A stretch of DNA of 64,000 nt from Theropithecus gelada (Eukaryota > Chordata > Mammalia > Primates > Cercopithecidae), in NCBI RefSeq assembly GCF_003255815.1, contig NC_037680.1:22193886-22257885 (forward strand). Reading direction: 5' to 3'. The position numbers were made by a program, and so were the translations under genes. The notes beneath the pieces are model-generated. The model ran no database searches and was not told the DNA's origin. It saw only the letters and a program-made list of their open reading frames with translations. Positions within the stretch are counted from its first letter, which is position 1. Every line of letters starts with the position of its first letter. Below, one piece after another: positions 31,651 through 42,089 of the stretch.

Positions 31651-33723
31651 TAGATAATTTAGAGTTAGAAGGAGTGAAATAGAAAAGGAGGGAAAGTAAA
31701 GTTTCATTAGACCTTTTTGAGTAGATATAGTAATTGCGGCTGATATTTGGATTTGTGAAATGGGTTTTGGTATGGACTTTTCTAACCAAATTAGGTCTAG
31801 TAAAAGTGAGGCTAGATTTTGGCTTATAAATAGGCTTGAGTGGGAGGTTGTATGGTGGAGTGCAGCTGAGTAAAAGCCTAATATATTGGAGAAGTTAAAT
31901 GTCTGTAATAGATAATGTAGCTTAAGATTGTTAGCTATAAAATTTAGCTCCATTGCAAGTAAAAGGCCTAAGGCAGTCACACCTAGGGCTGTGAGTTTTA
32001 GGTGAAGTGTCCTAGTTGTTTGGGGGGATGAAGTAGGAGTAATACTATTGGTAATGAGGATTCCAGCTAAGAATATTGCCAATTATTAGATGCTTAATTG
32101 AGTTAATTAGGAAGAGGTTATTTTCATTAATATTAATCAGAGTTGTGAAGTGAGGTTGTCCTATCAGAGCAAAGAAAATAATTCTGGTACTACAGACAGC
32201 TGTTAGGGAGGCTGCACTAAGAGTACTAGAAAGGGCTCAGGTGTTGGTATATGATGTGTCTGCGGTTTCGATAATGAGGTCTTTAGAATAAAAGCCTATA
32301 AGGAAAGGCACACCTGTAAGTGTGAGGCTGCCAATAATAAGGGAGGAGGAAGTGCGCGGTAAAGCCTTGAATAGTCCTCCTGTTTTTCAGATGTCTTGTT
32401 CATCATTGAGATTATGAATGATGGAGCCTAAACATATAAATAACGTAGTTTTAAAAAAGGTGTGGGTGCAGATATGAAGAAATCCTAGGTGTGATTGATT
32501 GATTAATGCCAATTTTGATTATGATAAAGCCTAGTTGGCTTGAGGTAGAGAATGCTGTGATTTTTTTGATGTCATTTGGTGTTAGATCACAGATTGCTGT
32601 AAACAAGGTGATCATAGCCCCTAAATATAATGTAAAGGTTTGGATTAATAGGTTATTTTCTATTCAAGTGTAGAAGCATATGAGTAGAAAAACCCTTGCT
32701 ACAACTATGGTGCTAGAGTAGGGTAGGGCTGAGTCTGGAGTTACGCCTTCTGTGGTGGAAGGAAGTCAGGGATGAAAACCAAAATGAGCTGACTTCCCTG
32801 CTGCTGGTAGGAGAAGACGAGTTAATGGAAAGGAATTGGAGGTAGGATTTAGAATAAATACTTCTTGAAGCTCTCATGTGTTGGAGAATGAGAGGAATCA
32901 TGCTACAGCTAAAATAAAGCCAAGATCGGGCGGATCACGAGGTCAGGAGATCGAGACCATCCTGGCTAACACGGTGAAACCCCGTCTCTACTAAAAAATA
33001 CAAAAAACTAGCCGGGCGTGGTGGCGGGCGCCTGTAGTCCCAGCTACTCGGGAGGCTGAGGCAGGAGAATGGCATAAACCCGGGAGGCAGAGCTTGCAGT
33101 GAGCTGAGATTCGGCCACTGCACTCCAGCCTGGGCGACAGAGCGCGACTCCGTCTCAAAAAAAAAAAAAAAAAAAGCCAAGATCACCAATGCGATTATAC
33201 AGGACCACTTAGAGGGCTGCTGTATTAGCATCTGTTTGGCCGTATCATCAGCCATTTAGTAAAAAAGACATAATTCCCACACCTTTTCATCCGATAAAAA
33301 GTTGAAAGAAGTTATTGGCAGTAATAAGAATTCATATTCTGGTGAGGAAAATGAGTAAATGTTTGAAAAATTGATTAATATTAGAGTCTGAGTTTATATA
33401 TCATATTGGAAACTCTACAATAGATCAGGTAACGAATAGTGCTACTGGGATAAATATTGTGGAGAAGTAGTCTAGTTTGAAGCTTAGTGAGAGTTTAGGA
33501 GTTTGGATTGTTATTCCATGTCAGTTTGAGATGATTACTTCTTGTTCTGTAAATATATATATATATTGTGGTAGGGATGAGGCTAGTAATAAAGTTGCAT
33601 GCAATAGATATTTTTATGTAGTATGGGTATGAATCTTTTTTTGCAGAGGTTGGCTAAGGTAGTAATGATTGGTAAGATTAAAGGGATTAGAGTGATTATA
33701 GTACTGGTAAAATACATGTTTAT
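31650..33723 (-). pseudogene. ND5: NUMT: ND5 pseudogene interrupted by an Alu
   Basis: A relic of the largest complex I mitochondrial subunit. Without the Alu (32928-33172 plus duplication) it is ~1.82 kb, matching the ~1.81 kb of an intact gene. The C-terminal part survives as an open frame, 31633-32082 (reads MAIFLAGILITNSITPTS at the start). The N-terminal part is in 33583-33723 (TIITLIPLILPIITTLANL). Between them are stops and shifts. It starts adjacent to tRNA-Leu(CUN). Confidence 0.96.
32928..33172 (+). mobile_element. 5'-truncated AluY of Old World monkey (AluYR) type inside NUMT ND5
   Basis: Sense orientation, missing about the first 45 bases. It has a ~19-base poly-A and perfect 12-bp flanking repeats AAAGCCAAGATC at 32916-32927 and 33173-33184. 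The middle segment 'taaaaaatacaaaaaactag' and the right arm 'gagattcggccactgc' match, from memory, the cercopithecid AluYR form; the second shows a decayed CpG. It postdates the NUMT. Confidence 0.93.
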
Positions 33724-33793
33724 TACTTTTACTTCGAGTTGCACCAATATTTCTGTTTCTATGACCAATGGATAGCTCTTATCCTTTAAAAGT
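33724..33793 (-). pseudogene. NUMT: mitochondrial tRNA-Leu(CUN)
   Basis: The plus strand reads 'tacttttacttcgagttgca' to 'tatcctttaaaagt', the complement of tRNA-Leu(CUN) in the His-Ser-Leu cluster. The anticodon loop is changed. Confidence 0.92.
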
Positions 33794-33852
33794 TGAGAAA
33801 GCCATGCTATTAGGCATGGGGGCATGAGTTAGCAGTTCTTGAATACTTTCTT
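33794..33852 (-). pseudogene. NUMT: mitochondrial tRNA-Ser(AGY)
   Basis: A short, D-arm-less tRNA relic. The plus strand shows 'tgagaaagccatgctattag' and 'gcatgagttagcagttctt'. Confidence 0.9.
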
Positions 33853-33921
33853 GGTAGATAAGAAATTGCAGGCTTCTATCATTAGATCCACAATCTAATG
33901 TTTTGGTTAAACTATATTTAC
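33853..33921 (-). pseudogene. NUMT: mitochondrial tRNA-His
   Basis: On the minus strand it begins GTAAATATAGTTTAACC. The anticodon context is 'gattgtggatc', with GTG retained. Confidence 0.93.
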
Positions 33922-35323
33922 AGTATGCAAACCCCGTAATAATTATAGGGTTTAAGGATAATAGGAAGATCAGTGCAATGTGTATAAATATTAATGTATT
34001 TTCTCATGTAAAGGAGGATTTAATACTGTTAATGTAATATGCAAGTGTTCCTCGTTGTGTTGTAGTTAGCATATGTAGGGAGTAAAGGTATATTAATTAG
34101 TATATTATTATACTAATTAATTAGTATATTAAGTCCTATAAGCATAATGGTGATGTTTGATCAGGAGAATGAAGCCATAGTGAGGAAGAGTTCTCCTACT
34201 AGATTAATAGTAGTGGGTAAGGCAAGGTTAGTAAGACTTGCTAAAAGTCATCAAGAGGCTATTAGTGGAAGCAGTGTCTGAAGGCCTCAGGTAAGTAATA
34301 TAATTCGACTATGGACTTGCTCATAATTCAAATTTGCTAGGCAGAATAGTAAGGATGAAGTGAGTCCATGGGCAATTATAAGGGTGACTACACCTGTAAA
34401 ACTTCAAGGGGTTTGAATGAGAATAGCTATAATAACAAGTGCTATGTGGCTTATGGAGGAATATGTGATAAGTGATTTTAAATCAATTTGTCGTAGATGA
34501 GTAGAACTTGTCATAAAATCCCTCATAAGGATAGTATGAGGAAGGGCTAGACTATATATTCTGTTAGGGGGTTGAGGGTAGGGGTAAGCCGTATAATACC
34601 ATAGCCACCTAGATTTAGGAGTACTGCTGCAAGTACTATTGAGCCAGCAATAGGGGCTTCCACGTAGGCTTTGGGGAGTCATAGGCGAAGTCCATATAGA
34701 GGTATTTTTACTATAAAAGCTAAAATACATGCTAGTCACATAAGATTATTAGAACAGGAGTTTAATAGTTCTTGGGTGGCAAATATTATTATAATTATAT
34801 TTAGAGAACCCGAGGTATTTTGAGTATGGACAAGTGTAACAAGTAGGGGAAGGGACCCTACTAGTGTGTAAAATAAGAAATATGAGCTTGCATTGAGGCA
34901 TTCTGATTGGTTACCTCAGTGAGTGATGATAATTATGGTAGGAATAAGTGTGACTTCAAAGAGAATATAAAATATAATTAGTTCTGTGGCTGTGAATGCT
35001 ATGATTAAAAAAATTTGTAGGGAAATTAATATGGAAATATAGAGTGTTTTCCGTGGGGGTGACTCATTGGAAAGGTGATATTGGCTTGCTAGAATTATAA
35101 GTGGTAGGGATCAGGTTGTTAAGATTAGAAGGGGGGATGTTAGTGGGTCACAGGAGAGGATTAATGAGAAGTTAGATGAATTATCGTTTAATTGGTTAAA
35201 AAATAGTAGAGTAATAAGGCTGATGAATGGGCTGTGAATAGTTGTGTTAATTTGGAATATAGAGTTTTTAGAGAGTCATGTTATTGGTAACAGTATACTT
35301 TTTGGAATAATAACTTCTAGCAT
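33922..35323 (-). pseudogene. ND4: NUMT: ND4 pseudogene
   Basis: A full-span relic (~1.4 kb) with its start codon complement at 35321-35323, overlapping the ND4L end as in mtDNA. One open stretch (34404-34739) ends in an ND4-like helix (THLRQIDLKSLITYSS, then ALVIIAILIQTP). Its upstream part is in a shifted frame, so at least one frameshift is present. A 34080-34135 AT-rich stretch carries a short palindromic 'ttaattagtatatt' duplication. Non-functional. Confidence 0.95.
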
Positions 35324-35613
35324 TGAAGTAAATTTAGGTTTTGTACATAATCTAGGTTTTACATGTTGGAGACTGATACTAGTAAGGCAAGGCCCACTGC
35401 AGCTTCACAGGTAGCAAATACTAGGAGAATAATGGGTGTTATGGATGCCAGAGTGAAATGTATATTTAAAGTTATAAGAGTAATTACAATGAATATTGAT
35501 GATAATATGCCTTCTAGGCATAATAGGGATGATATTAGGTGGGATCGATAGACTAATATTCCCAGAAGTGCTATGGTGTATGCTAATATAGTGTTGATAT
35601 AAATAAAGGGCAT
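35317..35613 (-). pseudogene. ND4L: NUMT: ND4L pseudogene (nearly open)
   Basis: 297 bp, the family's normal length. It starts MPFIYINTILAYTIALLGIL and includes the conserved CLEGI and CEAAVGLALLVS segments. The only disabling change seen is a TAA just after VSNM, about 14 codons before the normal end (TAG at 35317-35319). The frame stays open upstream through the tRNA-Arg relic. It is the best-preserved protein frame of the NUMT, but it is short and the mitochondrial code differs, so chance preservation is enough. Confidence 0.95.
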
Positions 35614-35680
35614 TTGGTAAATATGGTCTATCATAATCTAATGAGTCGAAATCATTCATTTTAATTTAAACTATTTACCA
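35614..35680 (-). pseudogene. NUMT: mitochondrial tRNA-Arg
   Basis: The plus strand contains 'taatgagtcgaaatcattca'; the anticodon TCG is intact on the minus strand. The stem ends pair well (TGGTAAATA/TATTTACCA). Confidence 0.93.
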
Positions 35681-36024
35681 ATTCAACTCAATCTAATCCT
35701 TTTTGAGTTCATTCGTGAGTCAAACCTAGGATGAAAATGGTAACTAGTATAAGGGCTGTGCTGATTATTAGTGTCACGTTGTTTGTTTGAAGGGCTCATG
35801 GCAGGGGTAGTAGTAGAGCCATTTCTAGGTCAAACAGGAGAAATGTGGTGGCCATTAGAAGAATTTTATGCAGAAGGGGAGGCGGGCAGAGGTTAATGGA
35901 TCAAATCCACATTCATAAGGGCTGAATTTTTCTATGTAAATATTAAGTTGTGGGAGTCAAACTGTGATTACTTTTGGTATTAGAGCCAGTAAGGTGTTGG
36001 TTACTAGGGCTAGTGTCAGGTCAA
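35681..36024 (-). pseudogene. ND3: NUMT: ND3 pseudogene
   Basis: A ~345-bp relic matching ND3 length. On the minus strand the region 'ctatgaatgtggatttgat' type (here 'ttatgaatgtggatttg') encodes the conserved YECGFD loop. An in-frame TAA follows 'attcttc'. Non-functional. Confidence 0.93.
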
Positions 36025-36093
36025 TTATTCTTTTTCGGATATTATGAAAACTTATTGATTAGAAGTCAATGGTACTGCTTATACTAAAAGAGT
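36025..36093 (-). pseudogene. NUMT: mitochondrial tRNA-Gly
   Basis: On the minus strand it begins ACTCTTTTAGTATAAGC, between COX3 and ND3 as in mtDNA. The anticodon position reads TCT rather than TCC ('gacttctaatc'). Confidence 0.9.
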
Positions 36094-37143
36094 AGGATCA
36101 TCATCAGTAGATAGAGACATATAACAATAGTCACTCTCCATCTAGGAAGTGTCAATATCAGGTGGTGGCTTCAAAGTCAAAATGGTAGTTAGACGTAAAG
36201 TGGAATTTTAACTGACGGAGGAGGCAGATAGCGAGAAATGTTGACACCTGTAATCATAGCACTTTGGGAGGCAGAGGTGAGCAGATCACCTGAGGTTGAG
36301 AGTTCGAGACCAGCCCAACCAACATGGAGAAACCCCATCTCTACTAAAAATACAAAATTAGCCAGGCGTGGTGGTGCATGCCTGTAATCCTAGCTACTCG
36401 CGATACTGAGGCAGGAGAATTGCTTGAACCCAGGAGGCAGAGGTTGCAGTGAGCCGGGATCATGCCACTGCACTCCAGCCTGGGCAACAAGAGCGAAAGT
36501 CTGTCTCAAAAACAACAACAACAACGACAACAACAACAACAACAACAAAGCGTCAAGCTGTAAATTCCATCAGAGATAGTAAAAGGGGCATCAAAATATT
36601 CTGAAACTTTGAAACTTGTAGAAGGGTGAAGTATATGCCTAAGGTAATTGTGACAACTAGTGCTGGAATTATTTGCTTTTGACTACCTTCCATCAGGCTA
36701 TGATGAACTCAAGTAATTGAAACTCCTGAAGCAAGTAACACAGATGTATTCAGGAGGGGTACTTCTAAAGGACTGAGGGGAAGAATGCCTGTTGGAGGTC
36801 AGTGTCCCCCTAACTCTAGTTGGAGCTAGACTAGAGTGGTAGAATGCCCAGAAGAAACCAGCAACGAAAAGTACCTCTGAGATAATAAATAAAATTATTC
36901 CTTATCAGACACCTTTTTGGACAATTGTGGTGATGGCCTTGAAATGTACTTTCTCTGATAACATCATGTCATCATTGATATGTAGTTAGTGTATTGGTCA
37001 GTAGATCTAATGTTAAAAGAGTAATGGAGTTAAAGTGAAATCATATGGCCAGGCCAGATGTTATTAGGAGAGCCCAGAGAGCTCCTATTAGTGGTCAGGG
37101 GGCTGAGTTTGACTATATGGTAGGCGTGTGTTTGGTGGGTCAT
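36094..37143 (-). pseudogene. COX3: NUMT: COX3 pseudogene interrupted by an Alu with a local deletion
   Basis: A relic of cytochrome c oxidase subunit III. The start codon complement is at 37141-37143, sharing one base with the ATP6 stop as in mtDNA. Without the Alu it is ~745 bp, about 40 bp shorter than the usual 784. The deficit lies exactly at the Alu: coding sequence between two GGCTCAACNTTT direct repeats is missing. Multiple stops are present. Confidence 0.94.
36244..36548 (+). mobile_element. AluS-like with (AAC)n tail inside NUMT COX3
   Basis: Sense orientation, lacking roughly the first 18-20 bases. Both arms are present and of AluS type ('gagccgggatcatgccactg'). The tail is an AAC-repeat tract (about 36509-36548). 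No clean target duplication is seen. About 44 bp of COX3 are missing at the site. AluS age implies the NUMT was already present before most AluY activity. Confidence 0.88.
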
Positions 37144-37822
37144 TATGTATTACCATGTAAATAAAGGTTTACTAGTAGTGTGAAGACATAAGCCTGAATA
37201 AGAGCTGCAGCAAATTCGAGAATGGTCAGGAAGATTAGAATAATGAGAGAGATTGCAGCTGCAGGGATACTAATAGTTGATAATACTAGTGTGCCTCCTC
37301 CAATTAAATGTATCAATAGATGACCGGCTGTAATGTTGGCTGTTCATCGCACAGCTAATGCTACTGGTTGAATAAATAGGCGAATAGTTTCAATGACCAC
37401 TAGTATAGGGATAAGTGGCATAGATGTGCCTTGTGGTAAAAACTGAGCTAAGGAGGTTTTGATTTTAAAGCAAAAGCCTGTGATTACTGCACCTGCTCAC
37501 AAGGGGATTGCGATACCTAGATTTGTTGATAATTGGATAGTCGGTGTAAATGAATGGGATAGAAGCCCGAGGAGATTGGTTGAGGCAATGATGAGAATTA
37601 GGGATATCAGTATAAGGGATCAGGTTTGTCCTTTAATATTATGGGTAGTTATTATTTGTTTTAGTACAAGTTGAACTAATCATTGTTGGATAGAGATCAA
37701 TCAATTACTGATTAAGTGATTGGAGTCTGGAAATGCATGGTGGGGAATAAAATGATTAATATTACTATGAGTAGGCCTAGAATTGTTGGCGTAGTAAAAG
37801 AGATGAATAGATTTTTGTTCAT
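37143..37822 (-). pseudogene. ATP6: NUMT: ATP6 pseudogene
   Basis: The start codon complement is at 37820-37822 (ATGAACAAAAATCTATTC on the minus strand) and the stop overlaps COX3. It measures 680 bp against the normal 681, so at least one net single-base indel is implied, although boundaries by eye can be one off. The upstream overlap with ATP8 is preserved. Confidence 0.93.
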
Positions 37823-37983
37823 TTTAATTCTCAGCAGTTATTATGTTTTTGTGTTTTGATTATTTTTGATGTAGGAGATACATGGTAAATGAAATGTGAT
37901 AATTTTAACTGAATTATTGAGATTAAAGTTATGATTATTGATGGAATAACAATGAATTATGTGGAAGTATCTAACTGAGGCAT
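37777..37983 (-). pseudogene. ATP8: NUMT: ATP8 pseudogene
   Basis: Start codon complement at 37981-37983. The frame opens MPQLDTST and then meets TAA, where mtDNA has a Trp codon (TGA in the mitochondrial code). It therefore stops under either code. Length and overlap with ATP6 are normal. Confidence 0.92.
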
Positions 37984-37984
37984 T

Positions 37985-38053
37985 CGCTGTAGAGAGGTGT
38001 AGATCATCTCAGTCTTTAACTTAAAAGGTTAATGCTGGGTAACTTTACAGTTA
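37985..38053 (-). pseudogene. NUMT: mitochondrial tRNA-Lys
   Basis: The plus strand shows 'gtctttaacttaaaaggtta', the complement of the TTT-anticodon arm. It lies between COX2 and ATP8 as in mtDNA. Confidence 0.93.
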
Positions 38054-38580
38054 TGTTATAGTATGGATGTAGATAAGGTTTTGAAAATTTTTAAAGGAAT
38101 TAATTCTGGGGCAATAGGTATAAAACTGTGATGACACCCACAAATTTCTGAGCACTGTCCATAGTAAAGGCCTGGCCGTGTAGCGGTTAAGGTGGGTTGA
38201 TTTAGGCATCCAGAGGTTGCATCTGTTTTGAGGACCAATGAAGGGATAATTCATGAGTGCAGGACATCTTCAGATAAAATTAATATATGGATAGGAATTT
38301 CTATTGGGAGAATTGTTTGGTTATCAACTTTGAGGATTCGAAGTTCTCCTGGTTTTAAGTCTGTTATTGGGATTATATAAGAATCGAAACCTTATTCTTT
38401 ATAGTCTGTACATTCATAATTTCAATATCATTGATAGCCAATTGTTTTGATGGTAATAGAAGGATTATTAATTTCATCTGTTAAATACAGAATACATAGG
38501 GATGGGAAAGCAATTAAAATTAAGATAATAGCAGGTAAGATAGTTCAGACAGTCTCAATTTCTTGGGCATCTATGGTGCT
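38054..38580 (-). pseudogene. COX2: NUMT: COX2 pseudogene, 5' end missing
   Basis: About 525 bp of the 684-bp gene. The N-terminal ~50 codons are cut by the NUMT junction near 38580. The copper-A region is readable (YYGQCSEICG, then HHSFIPIAPELIPLKIF): both cysteines and the histidine remain, but the loop between them is changed and upstream stops are present. Confidence 0.95.
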
Positions 38581-40685
38581 GGGGAAGAGATAAAGGACAT
38601 GGTCCACCTACTTTGTAGCTGCCTGAGAGAATTCCTGATCCCTTTTACCCTGAAATGCTTTACCTTCATCCCCTGCTTTGGTCAGTAACCAAAGACTGAT
38701 TTTCTCCTAGAAGGTAGGCTTCCAAATCATTCACCCATGCTTTCTTTGAAGTTCATAGCTGCAGGAAGCAGACTCAGGTGGAGGTTTGTGTGCAGGAGGT
38801 ATTGGGAAATGCTCTTGAAATCAATACACTCTGTGTCAGGGGAGGAGAAGGAAGCAGGACTGGGCTGGTGAGAAAAGATGAGCTTTCAAAGACTTCTCAG
38901 CCAACTGCAGAGAGCTCCCAGCAGGGATGGTCCTTCAGAATTGCCTTCCAATTGCAGTTCTTCGCACTGGGCACAGCTCCATAGACACAAGCTGTTCCTG
39001 GGGAGGGGAGCTTAAACCTACCTCAGACTATGGACAGATATTTACTGAGAGAGGTTGGTCCCCAGCATTCTCAGCGATGAATGTTTTGGAGAATTAATGT
39101 TTTGGTCCTGAAGGGTGAGGTGTTGACATCAAAGTTAGGGAACAAAGATAAATGACGGACTAGGAAAATAAGATGGAAGATTTGGGAGCAAATGGGGATA
39201 GGATAGCCTAGTATTTCCTATACTAATCACTTTTGCTTGTTATTGTTTGTAGGTTTGAACCTATGTGACATGTCAGGTTTAATTATTAGGAAAGGAACAG
39301 AGGTAATAACCTCATTCCTGCTTCTTCCCTCTTTCCTTGTATAGGATCTGATTTTTTATCTTTAGTCTGATGAGCCTGGGTTCATGTGCGTATGTGTGTA
39401 TTTTACAGCAAGGCATAACAAAGTCACACATAATATGAAAACATTATAAAATATAAACTACCATATATATGTGTATATATGTACATATATGTGTAAACAT
39501 ACATATGCAAAAATCTGTATAAGCAGGAGATACTGCTTGATAAATTTTTGTGGTTATTTTGGGCTGGAAGTATCCTTACAGGTGATTTTTGGGTAACTAA
39601 AAGTCCAATCTGAAGATGCTTTTCTTTTAAGAAAAAAAAGGAAATGATAAATCAAGATTTTTAGTAACTACTAGAATTAAAAGTAGATCACAAAATTTAT
39701 TTTTCATGTATAAGTCTAGAAAATGTTAATAAAGTTAATAATTTAAAAAATTTGTAAAGAGAAAATTGTCCCTGACCTGGCCTGGGACAGACCTTTTAAA
39801 TCATAACCTTCTTCTGGGAAGAAATTAGCATTCCTGATAAACTGATTAAGCAGTTTTCAGATAAACTTTTAATGATATTAAGACCTCTTCTGGGAAACCA
39901 GTTGTCATTTCACTCAACTGAGTGATAGCCAAGAGTTCAATGATCTTTCTGCAGACATCTTTTTATGTTTCCTTTTTGCTAAAAAAGATATCTAACCATC
40001 AAGATGAAAGCTTCAAATTGTTTAATTTAAGATCTTTTCTTTTTCAACAATGTGGAAATAAAATTTGATCTGCGCACATAACTACATTTCCTGGGGGAAA
40101 ATGTCCTTTTTATATGGGAAATATTTCACTAATATTTGGTACCATTTAGAAACATAACATCCTTTAAACATTTTAAGCTATAGTGTGATTTCAATATCCT
40201 CAATTTCACTCATTAAATACTTACATTGGTTGAAAATTTCTTTGAGTACTTAAACATTCTTATAAAGTTTCTAAATTAATTTAAAAATAGAATAAACCTA
40301 TACCAATGATGTTCTAATACTCTACATAAATTTACTGAGATTTTAAGTAAAGACCTTAAATATAAGATTACACAATTGCATGTTTTAAACTAGAGTTACA
40401 AGCCTGACCTGTTATTTTCATATGTCAAATTCTCCAAAACGTTTCAAAGATTTGAAATACTAAATATGCACAGTTGGCTTAACAACAATGGCAAAAAAAT
40501 AATAATATCATGAATGTGATTCTCTTAAGCATTTTGTTGCTTAATTCTACTTCATCTTAAGGCAAACAAACAAACAAACAAAAAGAAACAAACAACTGTA
40601 CATAATGAAACAATTATGCCACCCAGCACAGTTTTGGTTACTTTCCCATGAATTTTTGGGGTTTGCCTTTCCCTTTTCTGGTTCT
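38581..40685. other. Unassigned DNA to the right of the NUMT
   Basis: 38581-39110 has a repeat-like character (an LTR or LINE fragment is possible), but I could not name it. About 39440-39510 is a TA/TG low-complexity run. 40559-40596 is a (CAAA)n run. No exon is recognised. Confidence 0.4.
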
Positions 40686-40980
40686 TCTTTTCTTTTTTGA
40701 GATGGATTCTTGCTCTGCTAACCAGGCTGGAGTACAATGGTGCTATCTCTGCTCACTGCAACCTCAGCCTCCCAGGTTCAAGCGATTCTCTTGCCTCAGC
40801 CCCCTGAGTAGCTTGGATTACAGGCGCCGCCACCACACCTGGCTAATTTTTGTATTTTTAGTAGAGACGGGGTTTCACCATGTTGGCCAGCTTGGTCTTG
40901 AACACCTGATTTCAAGTGATCTACCCACCTCTGCTTCCCAAAGTGATGAGATTACAGGCGTGAGCAACCATGCCCGGTCT
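40686..40980 (-). mobile_element. AluS-like, antisense
   Basis: A full-span antisense Alu from 'ttttgagatggattcttgct' to 'gcgtgagcaaccatgcccgg', moderately diverged. Confidence 0.88.
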
Positions 40981-41584
40981 ACTTTTCTGGTTCTTAAAGA
41001 CCAGAATATATTCATTGGCCAAGAAGGAATGGATCCTTATCCGGGATTCCAACGAACCTTCCCATGTTTATTATAGGATCTAAGAGAACCCTTCTAACTT
41101 AAACTGGGCAGACATTTGGATGATATCCTTATACTTGAGTCTTATCATTATCAAATCTTCACATTTAACCAAGAGTCTATATTAACCTACCACAGAATTA
41201 CGTTTCATTCAATTTTGTATTTTTTTCTATAGAAATATCTCTTATTCTAGGTCTAAAGGCCCATGAGCTCAAAGGATTTTCACATTATCTTAGTTTCCTC
41301 TAAGTTTAGCAGATATGAAAATGATATCCAATGAAATCCATATGTGTCTCTTGAATCTGTATGATTATTGAGTCACATTTACCAAAGTCATTCTGTGGAC
41401 ATTGTTCTTTCTCAAAGCTCTTGAACTTCTTGCTTCTCTAGTCTGAAGATAATGTCAACAAGCTGTATTTTTCTCACTACAGAGTAAGAATATTGCCCAA
41501 CTCACAAGTTTGTTGCGAACACTTAATTAGGTAGTATTTCTAAAATATATTTGTAATAAAATGAGTATTGGTGGGTTTTTAAAA
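40981..41584. other. Unassigned AT-rich DNA
   Basis: No repeat family or exon is recognised. Confidence 0.45.
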
Positions 41585-41850
41585 TTATAACTAATAACCA
41601 CCCTTTATTGAGTTTTCATTATAGGCCAGCCACTATAATAGGGACTTCGTATTATCTAGCAATGCCATGTCATAGATAATACTAGGTTGGTGCAAAAGTA
41701 ATTGTGGTTTCACCATTACTTTTGCCCCAACGTAATTGTAATCTTTACTTCAGAACTAGAACTTCTTTTCAGAGGTTAAGTGATATGCCCATAGTTATGA
41801 TGTTAATATTGGTGGAAACAGAATTTAAACCAGATCTCAGGAACTACAAG
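41585..41850 (-). repeat. MIR SINE, antisense, interrupted by MADE1
   Basis: Left part: 'ccctttattgagttttcatt'. Right part after the MADE1: 'cagaggttaagtgatatgcc' and 'cagaatttaaaccagatctc'. Together they give antisense MIR order. Confidence 0.65.
41683..41735 (+). mobile_element. MADE1 mariner MITE, internally shortened
   Basis: It starts TAGGTTGGTGCAAAAGTAAT and ends with the inverted arm ATTACTTTTGCCCCAACGTAA. The intact element is ~80 bp. Here ~25 bp of the centre are missing, leaving two ~18-20-bp inverted arms around a ~12-base loop. MADE1 palindromes are the known source of miR-548 family hairpins. Confidence 0.92.
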
Positions 41851-42089
41851 GATGGCTCTTTTATATGAGCAATGGCTATAGAAAAGGAGTCCTATATACT
41901 AGGTGCTGTAGGCAACCAGAAATGTGTTCAGTGATCAGTCTAAATGGTAGCAACCCAGTCTTGTCACAGAGGTGATCCACTATTTCTTTCACCATACTTT
42001 TCTTTAACCTCCATAAGTGGCCTTTTGTTCTTCTGTTTGTTTGTTTGTTTTGTTTTATCTTTGTAAGACATATATTACTAACTCTATAG

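Larger units (their letters stand above)
26684..38580 (-). other. Nuclear mitochondrial insertion (NUMT), ~11.3 kb of mtDNA plus two Alus
   Basis: One continuous, inverted mitochondrial segment. Read on the minus strand it runs from inside COX2 through tRNA-Lys, ATP8/6, COX3, tRNA-Gly, ND3, tRNA-Arg, ND4L/4, tRNA-His/Ser/Leu, ND5, (ND6, tRNA-Glu on the other strand), CYTB, tRNA-Thr, (tRNA-Pro), control region, tRNA-Phe, 12S and tRNA-Val into the 5' half of 16S. Gene order, strand switches, gene overlaps and lengths are as in primate mtDNA. On the human mitochondrial map it is about position 7750 through the origin to about 2470 (estimated). Neither junction shows an obvious target duplication, which fits end-joining insertion. 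All genes are relics. Confidence 0.98.

Noticed and set aside
27412..38053. Functional tRNA genes
   Set aside because: The eleven tRNA relics are mitochondrial type, positioned exactly as in mtDNA, with stem or anticodon-loop damage in several. Mitochondrial tRNAs lack reliable nuclear promoters.
26684..38580. Contaminating or misassembled true mitochondrial DNA
   Set aside because: Many nonsense changes and indels, a lost heme ligand, and two nuclear Alus inside the segment show an old nuclear copy.
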